64,000 bases of DNA from Rothia mucilaginosa (GCF_001061665.1 NZ_JVSP01000016.1:248001-312000); one strand, 5' to 3'. Counted from the stretch's first letter, positions 32,828-43,886 are shown. Notes: generated from the letters alone by a model not told the origin. Translations and numbers: made by a program.

Positions 32828-33793
32828 CTAGTCCTCGCGCGGTAGCTCGGTACCGGGAATACCTAGCTCGGCGGCGCGCTTATCGGCCATGACCAGCAGG
32901 CGGCGAATACGGCCCGCAATCGCGTCCTTCGTCATGGGCGGCTCGGCCAGGCGACCCAACTCGTCCAGAGAGGCGTGCTTGTTCACCACGCGTAGCTCCC
33001 CCGCGTAACGCAGGTGTTCGGGGGCCTGATCGCCCAGAATTTCGAGGGCGCGCTCCACGCGGGCGCTGGCCGCCACGGCGGCCTGGGCGCTACGGCGCAG
33101 GTTAGCGTCATCAAAGTTGGCCAGTCGGTTGGCGGTCGCGCGCACCTCCTTGCGGGTGCGGGCCTCACGCCAGGTGGTGAGGGTGCCGGTCGCGCCCATG
33201 CGCTCGAGCAGTTGCGCAATGGTCTCGCCGTCGCGCACCACCACGCGGTCGGTACCACGCACCTCGCGGGCCTTCGCAATGATGTCGAGGCGACGGGCGG
33301 CACCCACGAGAGCCAGGGCGGCCTCGGGGCCGGGGCAGGTAAACTCCAGTGCGGAGGAACGGCCCGGCTCGGTCAGGGAGCCGTGCGCCAGGAATGCGCC
33401 GCGCATGACGGCCTCCGCATCCTGCAGGGAACCGTTGACCACGGCCGGCGGCAGGCCGCGCACGGGGCGACCGCGCACATCCAGCAGACCGGTCTGACGG
33501 GCCAGGGCCTCGCCGCCCTGATCCACGCGCACCACGTAGCGGCCACCGCGGCGCAGGCCGCCACCGGTGACGCTGGTGAGCTCGGAGTCGTGACCGTAAA
33601 TCTCAGAGATGATGCGGCGCATGCGGTGGGCGGTGGGCTCGTGATCTACCTCAGATTCCACCACGATTCGCCCCGAGACAATGTGCAGACCGCCGGTGAA
33701 GCGCAGAATCGTTGAAATCTCGGCCTTGCGGGCAGAGATTTTCGGCGCGTCATAGCTGGCGAGTTCGTCTTTGACGAGGGTGGTCAATGCCAT
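32828..33793 (-). CDS. whiA: WhiA, sporulation/division-type transcription regulator
   Basis: A 321-residue WhiA. N-terminal homing-endonuclease-like domain ([46 protein letters not shown]), C-terminal HTH ([32 protein letters not shown]). Start ATG 33793 with AGAAGGA; the frame runs on to 33826. Third gene of the conserved rapZ-yvcK-whiA group. In non-sporulating actinobacteria it controls division and growth genes. Confidence 0.95.
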   Translation of the reverse strand: MALTTLVKDELASYDAPKISARKAEISTILRFTGGLHIVSGRIVVESEVDHEPTAHRMRRIISEIYGHDSELTSVTGGGLRRGGRYVVRVDQGGEALARQTGLLDVRGRPVRGLPPAVVNGSLQDAEAVMRGAFLAHGSLTEPGRSSALEFTCPGPEAALALVGAARRLDIIAKAREVRGTDRVVVRDGETIAQLLERMGATGTLTTWREARTRKEVRATANRLANFDDANLRRSAQAAVAASARVERALEILGDQAPEHLRYAGELRVVNKHASLDELGRLAEPPMTKDAIAGRIRRLLVMADKRAAELGIPGTELPRED

Positions 33794-33905
33794 AGGTTGG
33801 TGTCCTTCTGGGCGGGTAGTCGGCACGGGTGGCCGGAAAAGTTCAGTCTGGTAAAGTTCGGGCTAAAATTCGGTGCGCCGCTTCTTGAGTGCGCTAAGAA
33901 AACCT

Positions 33906-34958
33906 CTAAGCGCTCAGCTCGAAGGTTTCGTTGTACGCGGAGGCGAGCTTCAGCGGATCGTGCACATCCGGCCGGGTGCTCGAACGCAGGTGCGCCCACA
34001 CGACCTTCGCACCCATCGAGGCGGCCTCGCGCTCGAGTCCCGCGCGGTGGTCGGTCTGCATGTCGGCGTCGGCAATCACGGCGTCCAGGTGCAGCTTGGA
34101 TGCGTACTGGCGCAGAAGCTCCAGGTGGGTTGCCGGGGTAAACCCCACGGTCTCCTTGTCGTCGGAGAGGTTCATGACCACGCATCGGCGCGCCTCCGTG
34201 CGAATAATCGCCTCGCGCTGGGCGTCCAGCAGCAGGTGCGGCAGAACCGAGGTGCGCCACGAGCCGGGGCCGAGCACAATCCAGTCGGATTCCTCAATAG
34301 CGGAGAGCGCCTCCGGGCAGGGACGCGCATGCTCCGGGGACAGGCCAATATCGTGCACGCGCTCCTCCTTGGAGAGGTTCACCTGCCCCACAACCTTGAC
34401 CCGCTCGATTCCGCCACCGGAGTGCTCGCGCAGCACGGTACCGTAAATCACCATGGGGTCCAGAGCCATGGGGAGCACGCGGCCGCGGGCGTTCAGCAGG
34501 GCGCCCGCCCAGTCCAGGCCGGCCACCGGGTCGTCCAGCAGCTGCCAGAGCGTCGCGATGAGCAGGTTGCCGAGCGCATGGTAGTCCAGGGGAAACTCCC
34601 CCTCGTAGCCTTCGGGCGCGGCGAAACGGTGTTGCATGACGTCACGCCAGGTGCGGCCCCAATCGGTGTCGTCGCAGAGCGCCGAGAGCGCCATGCGCAA
34701 ATCTCCGGGAGGAAGAATACCCATCTCCTCACGCAGGCGACCCGAGGAGCCGCCGTCGTCCGCCACGGTTACCACGGCCGTCAGGTCGGGGGTCACGTGG
34801 CGCAGAGCCGAAAGCGATCCGTACAGGCCGTGCCCGCCGCCCATGGCCGTCACCTTCGGTGAACGGTGCGTGGTCTTCAGCAGACGCAGAGCCTGGGTTG
34901 GGAGCGCGGGTAGGCGGGGAATCCCCTGAGTGTCATAACTGGTTGAATGAGTGTTCAT
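33906..34958 (-). CDS. yvcK: YvcK/CofD-like gluconeogenesis factor
   Basis: A 350-residue protein. Motifs GGGHGLYGSLSALR, VADDGGSSGRLR and PPGDLRMALSAL mark the CofD-like fold that in YvcK binds UDP-GlcNAc and controls peptidoglycan supply. It lacks evidence of CofD chemistry. Lies between rapZ and whiA, the conserved order; 97 bp downstream of rapZ. Confidence 0.95.
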   Translation of the reverse strand: MNTHSTSYDTQGIPRLPALPTQALRLLKTTHRSPKVTAMGGGHGLYGSLSALRHVTPDLTAVVTVADDGGSSGRLREEMGILPPGDLRMALSALCDDTDWGRTWRDVMQHRFAAPEGYEGEFPLDYHALGNLLIATLWQLLDDPVAGLDWAGALLNARGRVLPMALDPMVIYGTVLREHSGGGIERVKVVGQVNLSKEERVHDIGLSPEHARPCPEALSAIEESDWIVLGPGSWRTSVLPHLLLDAQREAIIRTEARRCVVMNLSDDKETVGFTPATHLELLRQYASKLHLDAVIADADMQTDHRAGLEREAASMGAKVVWAHLRSSTRPDVHDPLKLASAYNETFELSA

Positions 34959-35055
34959 AGTCTGTATCTCACATACCCGGAAGCGGCCGGCCCTCCGCTC
35001 GGTGTGCGAAGGGCGACCGGTAGCTGATTATGGGTTGCCGGTCAGTACTGCGGGG

Positions 35056-35967
35056 CTATTCGCGGCCCTTGTCGCGGTGCTGCACGTTCACGTTGACATC
35101 GGGGAAGGCGGAGAGGCGGCGGGCCAGCTCCTCGGTCACGGCCACCGAGCGGTGCTTACCACCGGTGCAACCAATCGCGATGGTGGCGTAGTACTTACCC
35201 TCGCGGCGGTAGCCCTCCAGCACGGGACGCAGGGCGGCCAGGTAGTTGCTGATGAACTCCTCGGTGCCGGCGTGCTCCAGCACGTAGTCGCGCACGGGGG
35301 CGTCCTGGCCGGTCAGCGGGCGCAGTTCGGGTACCCAGTGCGGGTTCGGAATAAAGCGCATGTCGGCCATGTAGTTGGCGTCCGAAGGCGCACCGTACTT
35401 AAAGCCGAAGCTCATGACGGTCAGGTTCAGCTTCTTGTCCGCACCCTCGGCGAACATCTCGCGCACGGTGCGGGCCAGCTCGTGAACGTTCATGCCGGTC
35501 GTATCAATCGTGCGGTCCGAGGCCAGGCGCAGGCCCTCGAAGAGGGTGCGCTCGGCGCGGATGCCGTCGAGCACGCGACCCTCACCCTGCAGCGGGTGCG
35601 GGCGGCGCTGAGCCTCGTAACGGGCGATGATGGTCTCGTCCTTGGCATCCAGGAAGAGCATGGAGAAGTCAATATCGGACTTGCGCAACGTCTCGATGGC
35701 GGCCGGCAAATCAGAGAACAGCGCGCGGGCGCGCACGTCAATACCGAGAGCCACCTTCGGCACGCGAGCGCCGTCGCGGGTCACCAGCTCGGCCAGGGAA
35801 CCGAGCATCTGCGGGGGGATGTTATCGATAACGTACCAGCCTTCGTCCTCGAGCACGTTAGCGACGGTGCTACGGCCCGCACCGGAGATGCCGGTAATCA
35901 CCAGAATCTGCGGGCGCTCATCGCTCTGGACGGAATGTGCGGCGGCATGGTGCTGATTGTCTGCCAT
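35056..35967 (-). CDS. rapZ: RNase adapter protein RapZ-like nucleotide-binding protein
   Basis: A 303-residue P-loop protein. Walker A GISGAGRS (near residue 27), LEDEGWYVIDNIPPQML, and the C-terminal FGFKYGAPSDANYMADMRFI and GCTGGKHRSVAV motifs are full matches to the RapZ/YvcJ family. In E. coli it guides RNase E to sRNA; in Gram-positives the role is nucleotide sensing. SD AAAGGGG before ATG. First of the rapZ-yvcK-whiA cluster; the usually adjacent uvrC is absent here. Confidence 0.95.
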   Translation of the reverse strand: MADNQHHAAAHSVQSDERPQILVITGISGAGRSTVANVLEDEGWYVIDNIPPQMLGSLAELVTRDGARVPKVALGIDVRARALFSDLPAAIETLRKSDIDFSMLFLDAKDETIIARYEAQRRPHPLQGEGRVLDGIRAERTLFEGLRLASDRTIDTTGMNVHELARTVREMFAEGADKKLNLTVMSFGFKYGAPSDANYMADMRFIPNPHWVPELRPLTGQDAPVRDYVLEHAGTEEFISNYLAALRPVLEGYRREGKYYATIAIGCTGGKHRSVAVTEELARRLSAFPDVNVNVQHRDKGRE

Positions 35968-36111
35968 GGTGTCTCTTCCCCTTTGACGCGAACTACTCTA
36001 TAAGCCATGATACAAGACCTTGATTAGACGGTCCGGGCCCGTGCTCACATATTTCAGGACATGACAAAAAAGAGTCGCCCCTCCTCATCTCCCCCGAGCG
36101 TTAACGCGAAA

Positions 36112-36140
36112 CGACCCGCCGCAAAGAATGCGACGGGTCG
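36112..36140 (-). terminator. coaBC terminator
   Basis: CGACCCGTCGC on the - strand (36140-36130) pairs with the complementary arm 36122-36112 (one G-U), followed by TTTCG. It separates coaBC from rapZ. Confidence 0.65.
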
Positions 36141-36241
36141 AATGTTCCGCTCGTGAAAAGCGCCGTAAAAATGTTATGAAAACGTTGTGAAGAGCGCTAC
36201 GAATGTGCTGCGGATGCGTCTGCCGCGGGAACGGCCGCGGG

Positions 36242-37663
36242 CTAGGAGCAGTCCGGGCCGAAGAAGCCGCTCACGTACTCCAGCAGGCGCACCGAAACGT
36301 CCTTCTTCGAGCCGATCAGCACCGGCTCCTCATCGGTCAGCGCAGAGAGCAGGGTAATCGTGTTCTCGTCCGTACCGAAGCCCAGGTTCACGCCCACCGT
36401 GTTCACGGCCAGGAAGTCGGCGCCCTTGCGCTGCATCTTCTCGCGGCCCAGCTCCAGCGGGGTCTTTTCTGCCGAGCCGGTCTCCGCGGCGAAACCCACA
36501 ATAATCTGCGGGCCCATGCAGGTCTGACCGGCCTCCCGAGCCTGAGCGCGACGCACCACAACCTCACGCAGGATATCGGGGTTGCGCACCAGGTTGATGA
36601 CCGGCGCATCCTCGGAATCGGCGCTCTTCTTAATCTTGAACTCGGCGAACTCGGCGGGCCTGAAATCGGCCACCGCCGCGGACATCACCAGAACGTCCGC
36701 GGATGCGCTCGCCTCCAGGACGACCTCGCGCAGCTCCAGGGCGCGCTCAACGCGGGTCACCCGCACGCCCTCGGGGGCGGGCACCTCGATATTTGCGGCA
36801 ATCAGGTGCACGTGCGCGCCCAGGTCGCGGGCCGCCTCGGCCAGGGCCACGCCCTGCTTGCCGGTCGAGCGGTTACCCAGGTAGCGCACGGGGTCGAGGG
36901 GCTCGCGGGTGCCGCCGGCGGTAATCACCACGGTGCGGCCGGCCAGCGGACCGGATGCGGCGGGCACCTCCCGGGCCGCGCCCTCGACGGCCTCGGGGCC
37001 GCCATGACCGTCGATGCTCACCGAGCCCAGGGTCGCCAGGCGTGCGGCGGCCGCGCGCTCCTGCTCCGTATCGGCGTACAGGGGGTGGGTCGGGGCGTAG
37101 CCGGGCGTGTACACCGGGTGCGTGGAACGCTTCGGGAACCGCGCAATAACCTCCTGCGCCAGGCGGAAGATGTCCTCGGGTTCGGGCATGCGGCCGGGGC
37201 CGGAGTCCGGGCCCGTCAGACGGCCAATCGCCGGCTCAATCACGTGGTAGCCCCACGAACGCAGGGTCTGCACGTTCGCGCGGGTCGCCGGGTTCTCCCA
37301 CATCTGCGTGTGCATGGCCGGGGCCAGAATCACGGGCGCGTGCGTGGTCAGCACGGTCGCCGACAACAAATCGTCCGCGCGGCCGGCGGCCAGGCGGGCC
37401 AGCAGGTCAGCGGTGGCCGGGGCAATCACCACGGCGTCGGCCTGCTCGGCCTGGCGCACGTGGTTCACCTCGGGCACGCGCTCGAACACGTCGGTCGAAA
37501 CGGGGTTGCCGCTCAGCGCCTCCAGGGTGGGTACCCCCACGAACTTGGTCGCGTTCGGGGTGGGCATGGCGATAACCTCGTCACCATTCTTCGCAAAAAG
37601 GCGAAGGAGCATCGCCGCCTTGTACGCGGCGATGCCCCCTCCCATACCAACGATAATGCGCAT
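36242..37663 (-). CDS. coaBC: bifunctional phosphopantothenoylcysteine decarboxylase/phosphopantothenate-cysteine ligase
   Basis: A 473-residue CoA-synthesis enzyme. CoaC part: GMGGGIAAYKAAMLLR (FMN site), NHVRQAEQADAVVIAPATAD and the substrate clamp PAMHTQMWENPAT (Asn-to-His variant typical of actinobacteria). CoaB part: VITAGGTREPLDPVRYLGNRS near residue 215. An insertion of about 45 residues (190-235) is Pro/Ala-rich. Follows rpoZ by 38 bp, the classic gmk-rpoZ-coaBC order. Confidence 0.96.
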   Translation of the reverse strand: MRIIVGMGGGIAAYKAAMLLRLFAKNGDEVIAMPTPNATKFVGVPTLEALSGNPVSTDVFERVPEVNHVRQAEQADAVVIAPATADLLARLAAGRADDLLSATVLTTHAPVILAPAMHTQMWENPATRANVQTLRSWGYHVIEPAIGRLTGPDSGPGRMPEPEDIFRLAQEVIARFPKRSTHPVYTPGYAPTHPLYADTEQERAAAARLATLGSVSIDGHGGPEAVEGAAREVPAASGPLAGRTVVITAGGTREPLDPVRYLGNRSTGKQGVALAEAARDLGAHVHLIAANIEVPAPEGVRVTRVERALELREVVLEASASADVLVMSAAVADFRPAEFAEFKIKKSADSEDAPVINLVRNPDILREVVVRRAQAREAGQTCMGPQIIVGFAAETGSAEKTPLELGREKMQRKGADFLAVNTVGVNLGFGTDENTITLLSALTDEEPVLIGSKKDVSVRLLEYVSGFFGPDCS

Positions 37664-37701
37664 GGTACGTCAGATAATCCTTAAACTAGCCGGTCGGCTC
37701 G

Positions 37702-38160
37702 TTACTCGGCGTGGTCGTCGAGGATGACCTCTTCAATCGCGATGACCTCGTCGCTACCGGCGGGAATGTACTCTTCCTCGATAGCGTCGGGGTACTCGGT
37801 GACGCTGAAGTCAATCAGAGCGTTCGGCTCTTCAGCGATCGGGTAACCGTCCTCGTTGAACTTGGTGCCGGGCTGGTGCTCAGCCTCAACGCGGTCGGTA
37901 ATGATTTCGCGCATAGCAACCGACAGGGACTTCTCAGTCGAGTCAGCGTCGACCAGCGGGCCGATGTGAGGGTTCTTGGAATCCTGCAGGTTAGCGTAGT
38001 ACGCGTTGATCTGGCGGGCGCGGCGGGCACCGAAAATCACCAGGCCGTACTTGGACTCTGCCTTCTCGATCAGCGAGTCTGCGCTGGGGCGCACGATGCC
38101 CTCGGGAGTAACGCCGTCAACGAAGTTGTAGTCCTCGTGTTCCTTGATTTCGTTTGCCAC
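37702..38160 (-). CDS. rpoZ: RNA polymerase omega subunit
   Basis: A 152-residue omega subunit. Core EGIVRPSADSLIEKAESKYGLVIFGARRARQINAYY matches the family, which helps assemble RNA polymerase. GTG start at 38160 with GGAG seven bases before it; the frame continues upstream without support. The C-terminal 65 residues are strongly acidic (PDAIEEEYIPAGSDEVIAIEEVILDD), longer than the usual 85-110-residue omega. Confidence 0.95.
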   Translation of the reverse strand: MANEIKEHEDYNFVDGVTPEGIVRPSADSLIEKAESKYGLVIFGARRARQINAYYANLQDSKNPHIGPLVDADSTEKSLSVAMREIITDRVEAEHQPGTKFNEDGYPIAEEPNALIDFSVTEYPDAIEEEYIPAGSDEVIAIEEVILDDHAE

Positions 38161-38322
38161 TAAAAACTCCAAAAATCTTGATGGATGTACGTACCGAACG
38201 CCCTTCGCGGGGTGCCCACGCTCGGATTCGGGCGGGCGCGGGAAGGGCTCGGTCAAAACTAAAGAACTATTCTACCCTCTCGGCGGCTAAAAAGCACGTA
38301 CCGGATGGTGGAGAAGACGCAA

Positions 38323-38359
38323 AGGGGCGGGTCACGCTATTTTTGCGTGACCCGCCCCT
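38323..38359 (-). terminator. gmk terminator
   Basis: AGGGGCGGGTCACGC pairs perfectly over 15 bp with the arm 38345-38359, seven-base loop, then TTTGCG on the - strand. It lies in the 212-bp gap before rpoZ, so rpoZ-coaBC probably has another promoter. Confidence 0.75.
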
Positions 38360-38372
38360 CACGGCGGGAGAC

Positions 38373-38930
38373 CTACGCGGCGCCAATCAGCTCGGCAATT
38401 TCCCGAGCCGCACGCTCCACGCTGTCGTTCACCACCGTCACGTCAAATTCCTTCTCGGCGGCTAGCTCAACCTTCGCGGTTTCCAGACGGCGAGCCTGCT
38501 CCTGCTCACTCTCGGTACCGCGGCCCTTCAGACGCGACACCAGCTCATCCCAGCTCGGCGGGGCCAGGAAAATCAGGCGGGCGTCAGGCATGGTCTCACG
38601 AATCTGGCGAGCGCCCTGCAGGTCAATCTCCAGAATCACCGGGTGACCGGCGTCCAGAGCCTCCTGCACCTTAGCGCGCGGGGTGCCGTACTTGTTCTTT
38701 CCGTGCACCACCGCGTACTCCAGCATCTGGCCGTCGGCAATCATCTGATCAAACTCGTCCATAGAGACAAAGTAGTAGTGAACGCCGTCGACCTCACCGG
38801 GGCGAGGATCGCGAGTGGTTGCGGACACCGAGAACCACACCTTCGGATAGTTCTCGCGAATGTACTGGCACACCGTACCCTTACCAACGGCGGTGGGGCC
38901 GGCCAGAACGGTCAAAGTCGGCTGAGACAT
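38373..38930 (-). CDS. gmk: guanylate kinase
   Basis: A 185-residue kinase converting GMP to GDP. P-loop GPTAVGKGT near residue 10, then [20 protein letters not shown] (GMP site), GTPRAKV and [11 protein letters not shown]. Start at ATG 38930 with GGAAGGA; nine upstream codons are not supported. Sits between mihF and rpoZ as in other actinobacteria. Confidence 0.97.
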   Translation of the reverse strand: MSQPTLTVLAGPTAVGKGTVCQYIRENYPKVWFSVSATTRDPRPGEVDGVHYYFVSMDEFDQMIADGQMLEYAVVHGKNKYGTPRAKVQEALDAGHPVILEIDLQGARQIRETMPDARLIFLAPPSWDELVSRLKGRGTESEQEQARRLETAKVELAAEKEFDVTVVNDSVERAAREIAELIGAA

Positions 38931-38975
38931 AGCTTCCTTCCAGATGCGCCGCCGCACGCGCGGGGCGCAAACACT

Positions 38976-39356
38976 TTAGGACTGAGAAGATTCAGAAGAC
39001 TGAGCAGCAGTCCTGCGACGTGCGCGGTTGAGATACCGCGAATTACGGTTGAAGTACTCCACCATCTTGCGACGCTGGTGAACGCCAAGACCACCCAGAC
39101 GGCGGGTCGGCGCAATATGAAGTTCTTCAATGATGCGTTCTGCTCGAACGGCACCAATGCCCGGAAGTGCGCGCAGCATCTGCCCCACCGGCATTTTAGC
39201 CAGTGCAGGGTCGGAATCGACCATATCGAGAACCTGACGTACGGAAAGCTCACGTTCACTCAGTGCACGCTTAATTTCCTGGCGGTGTGCTCGGGCAAGT
39301 ACTGCCTTCTCGCGGGCGGAGGCGCGCGCATCCTCGGTTAGCGGAGTCAGCGGCAT
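38976..39356 (-). CDS. mihF: actinobacterial integration host factor
   Basis: A 126-residue nucleoid protein of the mIHF type. The helix-two-turn-helix is in the segment LPGIGAVRAERIIEELHIAP and the following basic stretch TRRLGGLGVHQRRKMVEYF. Binds DNA nonspecifically and is needed for phage integration in mycobacteria. GGGGGA lies upstream of ATG 39356. Follows pyrF and its terminator. Confidence 0.95.
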   Translation of the reverse strand: MPLTPLTEDARASAREKAVLARAHRQEIKRALSERELSVRQVLDMVDSDPALAKMPVGQMLRALPGIGAVRAERIIEELHIAPTRRLGGLGVHQRRKMVEYFNRNSRYLNRARRRTAAQSSESSQS

Positions 39357-39702
39357 GGTTGGGTCCCCCATTTCTGCGAGTATTGAATTTTACTTATCAA
39401 CTAATGTATCACGAATGTCTCGGGAGGCCCCGCTCCATTCGCGGTGCTCCCGACGCACCAACAATGCGTCTACGCACGTCAGCACGTAAATTCCGGAAGC
39501 ACTCTTCCTAGCATAGCGGAGTCATCGCCCGATCAAAAGCCACGCACGGGCGGGACCGATACTGTTTGGTCACACTGCCGGATGCGCGGCCCCTCCCCCA
39601 CCCCGGCGGACCCAGAAAAGGGCGCGCACCCCGGCCGAGCTCCCGAAGGAACCGACCGGGGTGCGCGCCCTTTTCTAGGCTTAGCTATACGCTGAGCGCG
39701 GA
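39357..39702. other. pyrF-mihF intergenic region
   Basis: 346 bp with the pyr operon terminator at 39614-39676 and, nearer mihF, an A+T-rich stretch (39380-39412) that could hold the mihF promoter. No gene seen. Confidence 0.6.
39614..39676 (-). terminator. pyr operon terminator
   Basis: A perfect 21-bp stem (39614-39634 with 39656-39676) and a 21-base loop, ending in CTTTTCT on the - strand and TTTTCT on the + strand. It is the strongest hairpin in the window and closes the pyr operon after pyrF. Confidence 0.92.
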
Positions 39703-40560
39703 CTACGCGCCGCGAGCCGCCAGCAGGTCGTCGCGGGCAGCCTGAGCTGCCTGCGCCAGAGCCTCAACCGACGGGCCCGCAGAGAGCACACCGCGGCTGG
39801 AGTTCACCAGCACCTGCGACTCCACACCCGCGAACACGCGGTACAGGTCAGCGGCCGAAGCACCCTGCGCGCCGTAACCGGGCGACAGAATCGGGCCGTT
39901 GAAGGAGCCCAGGTCAATGCCCAGGTCAACCAGCGCCTGGCCGACGGTCGCACCGACCACCAGGCCGCACGGGCCCATCTGCTCCCACTGACGGGACGCG
40001 TTCTCGGCTACCGCCGCGGCAATAATGCGCTTGGCCACCGCGCCCTCGGATTCCGATGCGCCCACGTGCTGCACGCTCTTACCCTCGGGGTTCGAGGTCA
40101 GCGCCAGCACGAAGGTGCCGCGGTCGTTCTGGGCGGCCAAATCCAGCGCCGGACGCAGCGACTCGAAGCCCAGGTACGGGCTCAGCGTCACCGAATCGGT
40201 ACCCAGCGGCGAGGTGGAGCCGAGCCACGCATCCGCGTAGGCCTTCATGGTCGAGCCGATGTCGCCGCGCTTCGCGTCAGCCACAATCAGCACGCCGTCG
40301 GTGGCGGCGCGGGCGAACAGCGCCTCCAGCACGGCCAGGCCGGCAGAGCCGTGACGCTCGAACAGCGCCACCTGCGGCTTCAGCGCGGCCGCGAAGGGTG
40401 CGCAACCCTCGTACACGGCCTCGGTGAAGGCGGCCAGACCCTCGGCGGAATCCTCCAGGCCCCACTGCTCCAGCAGGTTCGGGTGCGGGTCAATGCCCAC
40501 GCACAGCGGGCCGCGCTCGGCCATCGCCTTCGCCAAGCGGTCACCAAAGGAAGCGGACAT
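39703..40560 (-). CDS. pyrF: orotidine 5'-phosphate decarboxylase (type 2)
   Basis: A 285-residue enzyme that makes UMP from OMP. LCVGIDPHPNLLEQWG and the catalytic VADAKRGDIGSTMKAYA are clear; SPGYGAQGASAADLYRVF marks phosphate binding. ATG overlaps the carB stop (TAATG), coupling the two. Last pyr gene. Confidence 0.96.
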   Translation of the reverse strand: MSASFGDRLAKAMAERGPLCVGIDPHPNLLEQWGLEDSAEGLAAFTEAVYEGCAPFAAALKPQVALFERHGSAGLAVLEALFARAATDGVLIVADAKRGDIGSTMKAYADAWLGSTSPLGTDSVTLSPYLGFESLRPALDLAAQNDRGTFVLALTSNPEGKSVQHVGASESEGAVAKRIIAAAVAENASRQWEQMGPCGLVVGATVGQALVDLGIDLGSFNGPILSPGYGAQGASAADLYRVFAGVESQVLVNSSRGVLSAGPSVEALAQAAQAARDDLLAARGA

Positions 40561-43500
40561 TACGCCTCGCCACCCTCGGAAGCCAGGCGAGCGTCCACGG
40601 CGGCGGCCAGCTTGACGTCGTGCTCCTGCAGGCTCATGATGTCCCAGCTGTGCTCGCGCAGAGCGGTAATCGCCTGAACGGCGGCGGCGAACTCGGAGAT
40701 GGTGGTCATCACCGGGCAGCCGACCGACACGGCGGCGGCACGAATCTCGTAGCCGTCGCTACGAGCGGCACCACCGGCGGGGGTGTTCAGAATCAGGTCG
40801 ATGTCACCGTTGCGGACCATGTCCACGATCGAGTGGTCGCCGTTTGCCTCGGCAAACTTCGAAGCGACCAGAATCGAGTTCAGGCCGTTGCGGCGCAGAA
40901 TCTCGGCGGTACCACCGGTCGAAACGATCTCGAAGCCCAGGGACTCCAGCATCTTCGCGTAGATGATGACGTTACGCTTGTCGTGGTTGGCCACCGAAAT
41001 GAAGACCTTACCGGAGGTCGGCATCGGCGAACCTGCGCCGGCCTGAGCCTTCGCGAACGCGGTGTCGAAGTGCTGATCCAGGCCCATGACCTCACCGGTC
41101 GAACGCATCTCGGGGCTCAGCAGCGAATCGACCACCACACCCTCGGGGGTGCGGAAGCGGGCGAACGGCAGAACCGCAGCCTTCACAGCAATTGCGGTCT
41201 CCTGCGGCAGGGATGCGCCGTCCATGTGCTGCGGCAGGTAGCCCTCAGCCTTCAGCTCGGCAATGCTCTTGCCCAGACCAATCAGCACGGCGGCCTTAGC
41301 CAGCTGCACGCCGGTAGCCTTCGACACGAACGGAACGGTACGGGACGCGCGCGGGTTAGCCTCAATCACGTACAGGTTCTCGGAAACGTAGGCGAACTGA
41401 ATGTTAATCAGGCCGCGCACGCCGGTGCCGCGAGCAATCTTCTCGGTAGCGTCCTTCACCTTGGCGATGATGTCCGGGCCGAGGGTAATCGGGGGCAGGG
41501 TGCAGGAGGAGTCACCGGAGTGAATACCGGCTTCCTCAATGTGCTCCATGACGCCGCCCAGGTACAGCTCCTCGCCGTCGAACAGGGCGTCCACGTCAAT
41601 CTCGATGGCATCCTCAAGGAACTTGTCAATCAGAGCCGGCTGCGAGGGCGAAACCTCGGTAGCGTTCTCCAGGTAGCGGGCCAGGTTAGCCTCGTCGTAG
41701 ACGATTTCCATGCCGCGGCCGCCCAGCACGTACGAGGGGCGAACCAGAACCGGGTAACCGATTTCGTCGGCGATGCGCTTAGCACCCTCGAAGGTGAACG
41801 CGGTGCCGTTCTTGGGCGAAATCAGGCCGCCCTCCTCCAGCACGCGGGAGAACTCGCCGCGGTCCTCGGCCAGGTCGATGGCCTCGGGGGTGGTGCCCAG
41901 AATCGGCACGCCCGCATCCTTCAGGGCACGAGCCAGCTTCAGCGGGGTCTGGCCGCCCAGCTGCACGAACACGCCCATCAGGCCGCCGGTACGACGCTCC
42001 GACTCAACGATCTCGAGCACGTCCTCAAGGGTCAGCGGCTCGAAGTACAGGCGGGTCGAAATATCGTAGTCGGTCGAAACGGTCTCGGGGTTGCAGTTGA
42101 CCATGACGGTCTCGTAACCCAGCGAACGCAGCACCATAGAGGCGTGCACGCACGAGTAGTCGAACTCGATACCCTGACCGATGCGGTTCGGGCCCGAACC
42201 CAGAATCATGATCGAGGGCTTCTCGTGGTGCGCAACCTCATCCTCCAGGTCGTAGGAGGAGTAGTGGTACGGAGTGAACGCCTCGAACTCGGCAGCACAA
42301 GTGTCAACAGTCTTGAAGACCGGGCGGATACCCAGGGCGTGGCGCACGCCGCGCACAACGTCCTCGGAGGAGCCGATAATCTCGGCAATCTGTGCATCCG
42401 AGAAGCCGTGGCGCTTGGCCAGCTTCAGGGTCTCCGGATCCAGGTGGTCACGCTTCTCGTAGACCACGCCGGCAACCTCGTTCAGCAGCACCAGCTGATC
42501 CAGGAACCACGGGTCAATCTTGGTAGCCTCGTGCAGCTGCTCCACGGTTGCGCCGGCCAGCAGAGCCTGCTGAACCTGGTAGATACGCTGGGTGGTGGGA
42601 ACCTTGGTCTTCTCAATCAGCTCGGCCAGCTCCACCTCGGAGAGGGTCAGCGGCTTGAACGAGAAGGACGCGCCCTTCTGCTCGAGCGAACGCATGGCCT
42701 TCTGCAGAGCCTCGGTGAAGTTACGGCCCAGGGCCATGGCCTCGCCCACGCTCTTCATGGTGGTGGTCAGGGTCGGGTCGGCAGCCGGGAACTTCTCAAA
42801 CGCGAAGCGCGGAACCTTCACGACCACGTAGTCCAGGGTCGGCTCGAAGGAGGCCGGGGTCTTCTGGGTGATGTCGTTCGGAATCTCGTCCAGGGTGTAG
42901 CCCAGCGACAGCTTGGTCGCAATCTTCGCGATCGGGAAGCCGGTAGCCTTCGATGCGAGCGCCGAGGAACGGGACACGCGCGGGTTCATCTCAATGACGA
43001 TGACGCGGCCGGTCTTCGGGTCGATAGCGAACTGGATGTTGCAGCCACCAGTGTCCACGCCAACCTCGCGAATCACGTTAATTGCGATGTCGCGCAGCTT
43101 CTGGAACTCACGGTCGGTCAGGGTCAGTGCGGGGGCCACGGTGATGGAGTCACCGGTGTGCACGCCCACGGGGTCGAAGTTTTCGATGGAGCAGACGACC
43201 ACGACGTTGTCGTTGGTGTCACGCATCATCTCCAGCTCGTATTCCTTCCAGCCGAGGATGGACTCCTCGAGCAGGACCTCGCTGGTGGGCGAGTACTGAA
43301 TACCGGCGCCGGCGATGCGGTAGAGGTCTTCCTCGTTGTACGCCATGCCCGAGCCGAGACCACCCATGGTGAAGGAGGGGCGGACCACCATCGGGTAGCC
43401 GAGCTCCTTGGCGGCCTCCAGGGCCTCCGGCATGGAGTGGACGATGACCGAGCGGGCCGACTCGCCGCCGGCACGCTCCACGACGCCCTTGAAGGCCTCG

Positions 43501-43886
43501 CGGTCCTCGCCGAGGTTGATGGCTTCAATGTTCGCGCCAATCAGCTCGACGTTGTACTTCTCGAGGATGCCGCGCTCGCCCAGCTCGATGGCCGCGTTCA
43601 GAGCGGTCTGGCCGCCCAGGGTCGGCAGGATAGCGTCGGGCTTTTCCTTCGCGATAATCTTCTCGATCACCTCGGGGGTGATGGGTTCAATGTAGGTGGC
43701 GTCCGCGAACTCGGGGTCGGTCATGATGGTTGCCGGGTTGGAGTTCACGAGGATGACGCGCACGCCCTCCTCCTTCAGCACGCGCAGCGCCTGGGTGCCG
43801 GAGTAGTCGAATTCCGCTGCCTGACCGATGACGATCGGGCCGGAACCGATGACGAGGACGCTGTTAAGGTCGGTACGACGAGGCAT
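40560..43886 (-). CDS. carB: carbamoyl-phosphate synthase large subunit
   Basis: A 1108-residue enzyme with two similar ATP-grasp halves and a C-terminal allosteric MGS-like domain. N-half: [53 protein letters not shown]-type segment; C-half: [53 protein letters not shown]. The MGS part begins [15 protein letters not shown]. Length is normal. SD AAGGA inside the carA end and zero spacing to it (TAA-ATG). Confidence 0.97.
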   Translation of the reverse strand: MPRRTDLNSVLVIGSGPIVIGQAAEFDYSGTQALRVLKEEGVRVILVNSNPATIMTDPEFADATYIEPITPEVIEKIIAKEKPDAILPTLGGQTALNAAIELGERGILEKYNVELIGANIEAINLGEDREAFKGVVERAGGESARSVIVHSMPEALEAAKELGYPMVVRPSFTMGGLGSGMAYNEEDLYRIAGAGIQYSPTSEVLLEESILGWKEYELEMMRDTNDNVVVVCSIENFDPVGVHTGDSITVAPALTLTDREFQKLRDIAINVIREVGVDTGGCNIQFAIDPKTGRVIVIEMNPRVSRSSALASKATGFPIAKIATKLSLGYTLDEIPNDITQKTPASFEPTLDYVVVKVPRFAFEKFPAADPTLTTTMKSVGEAMALGRNFTEALQKAMRSLEQKGASFSFKPLTLSEVELAELIEKTKVPTTQRIYQVQQALLAGATVEQLHEATKIDPWFLDQLVLLNEVAGVVYEKRDHLDPETLKLAKRHGFSDAQIAEIIGSSEDVVRGVRHALGIRPVFKTVDTCAAEFEAFTPYHYSSYDLEDEVAHHEKPSIMILGSGPNRIGQGIEFDYSCVHASMVLRSLGYETVMVNCNPETVSTDYDISTRLYFEPLTLEDVLEIVESERRTGGLMGVFVQLGGQTPLKLARALKDAGVPILGTTPEAIDLAEDRGEFSRVLEEGGLISPKNGTAFTFEGAKRIADEIGYPVLVRPSYVLGGRGMEIVYDEANLARYLENATEVSPSQPALIDKFLEDAIEIDVDALFDGEELYLGGVMEHIEEAGIHSGDSSCTLPPITLGPDIIAKVKDATEKIARGTGVRGLINIQFAYVSENLYVIEANPRASRTVPFVSKATGVQLAKAAVLIGLGKSIAELKAEGYLPQHMDGASLPQETAIAVKAAVLPFARFRTPEGVVVDSLLSPEMRSTGEVMGLDQHFDTAFAKAQAGAGSPMPTSGKVFISVANHDKRNVIIYAKMLESLGFEIVSTGGTAEILRRNGLNSILVASKFAEANGDHSIVDMVRNGDIDLILNTPAGGAARSDGYEIRAAAVSVGCPVMTTISEFAAAVQAITALREHSWDIMSLQEHDVKLAAAVDARLASEGGEA

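Noticed and set aside
36203-37684. 493-codon + strand frame
   Set aside because: Antisense to coaBC, no motifs.
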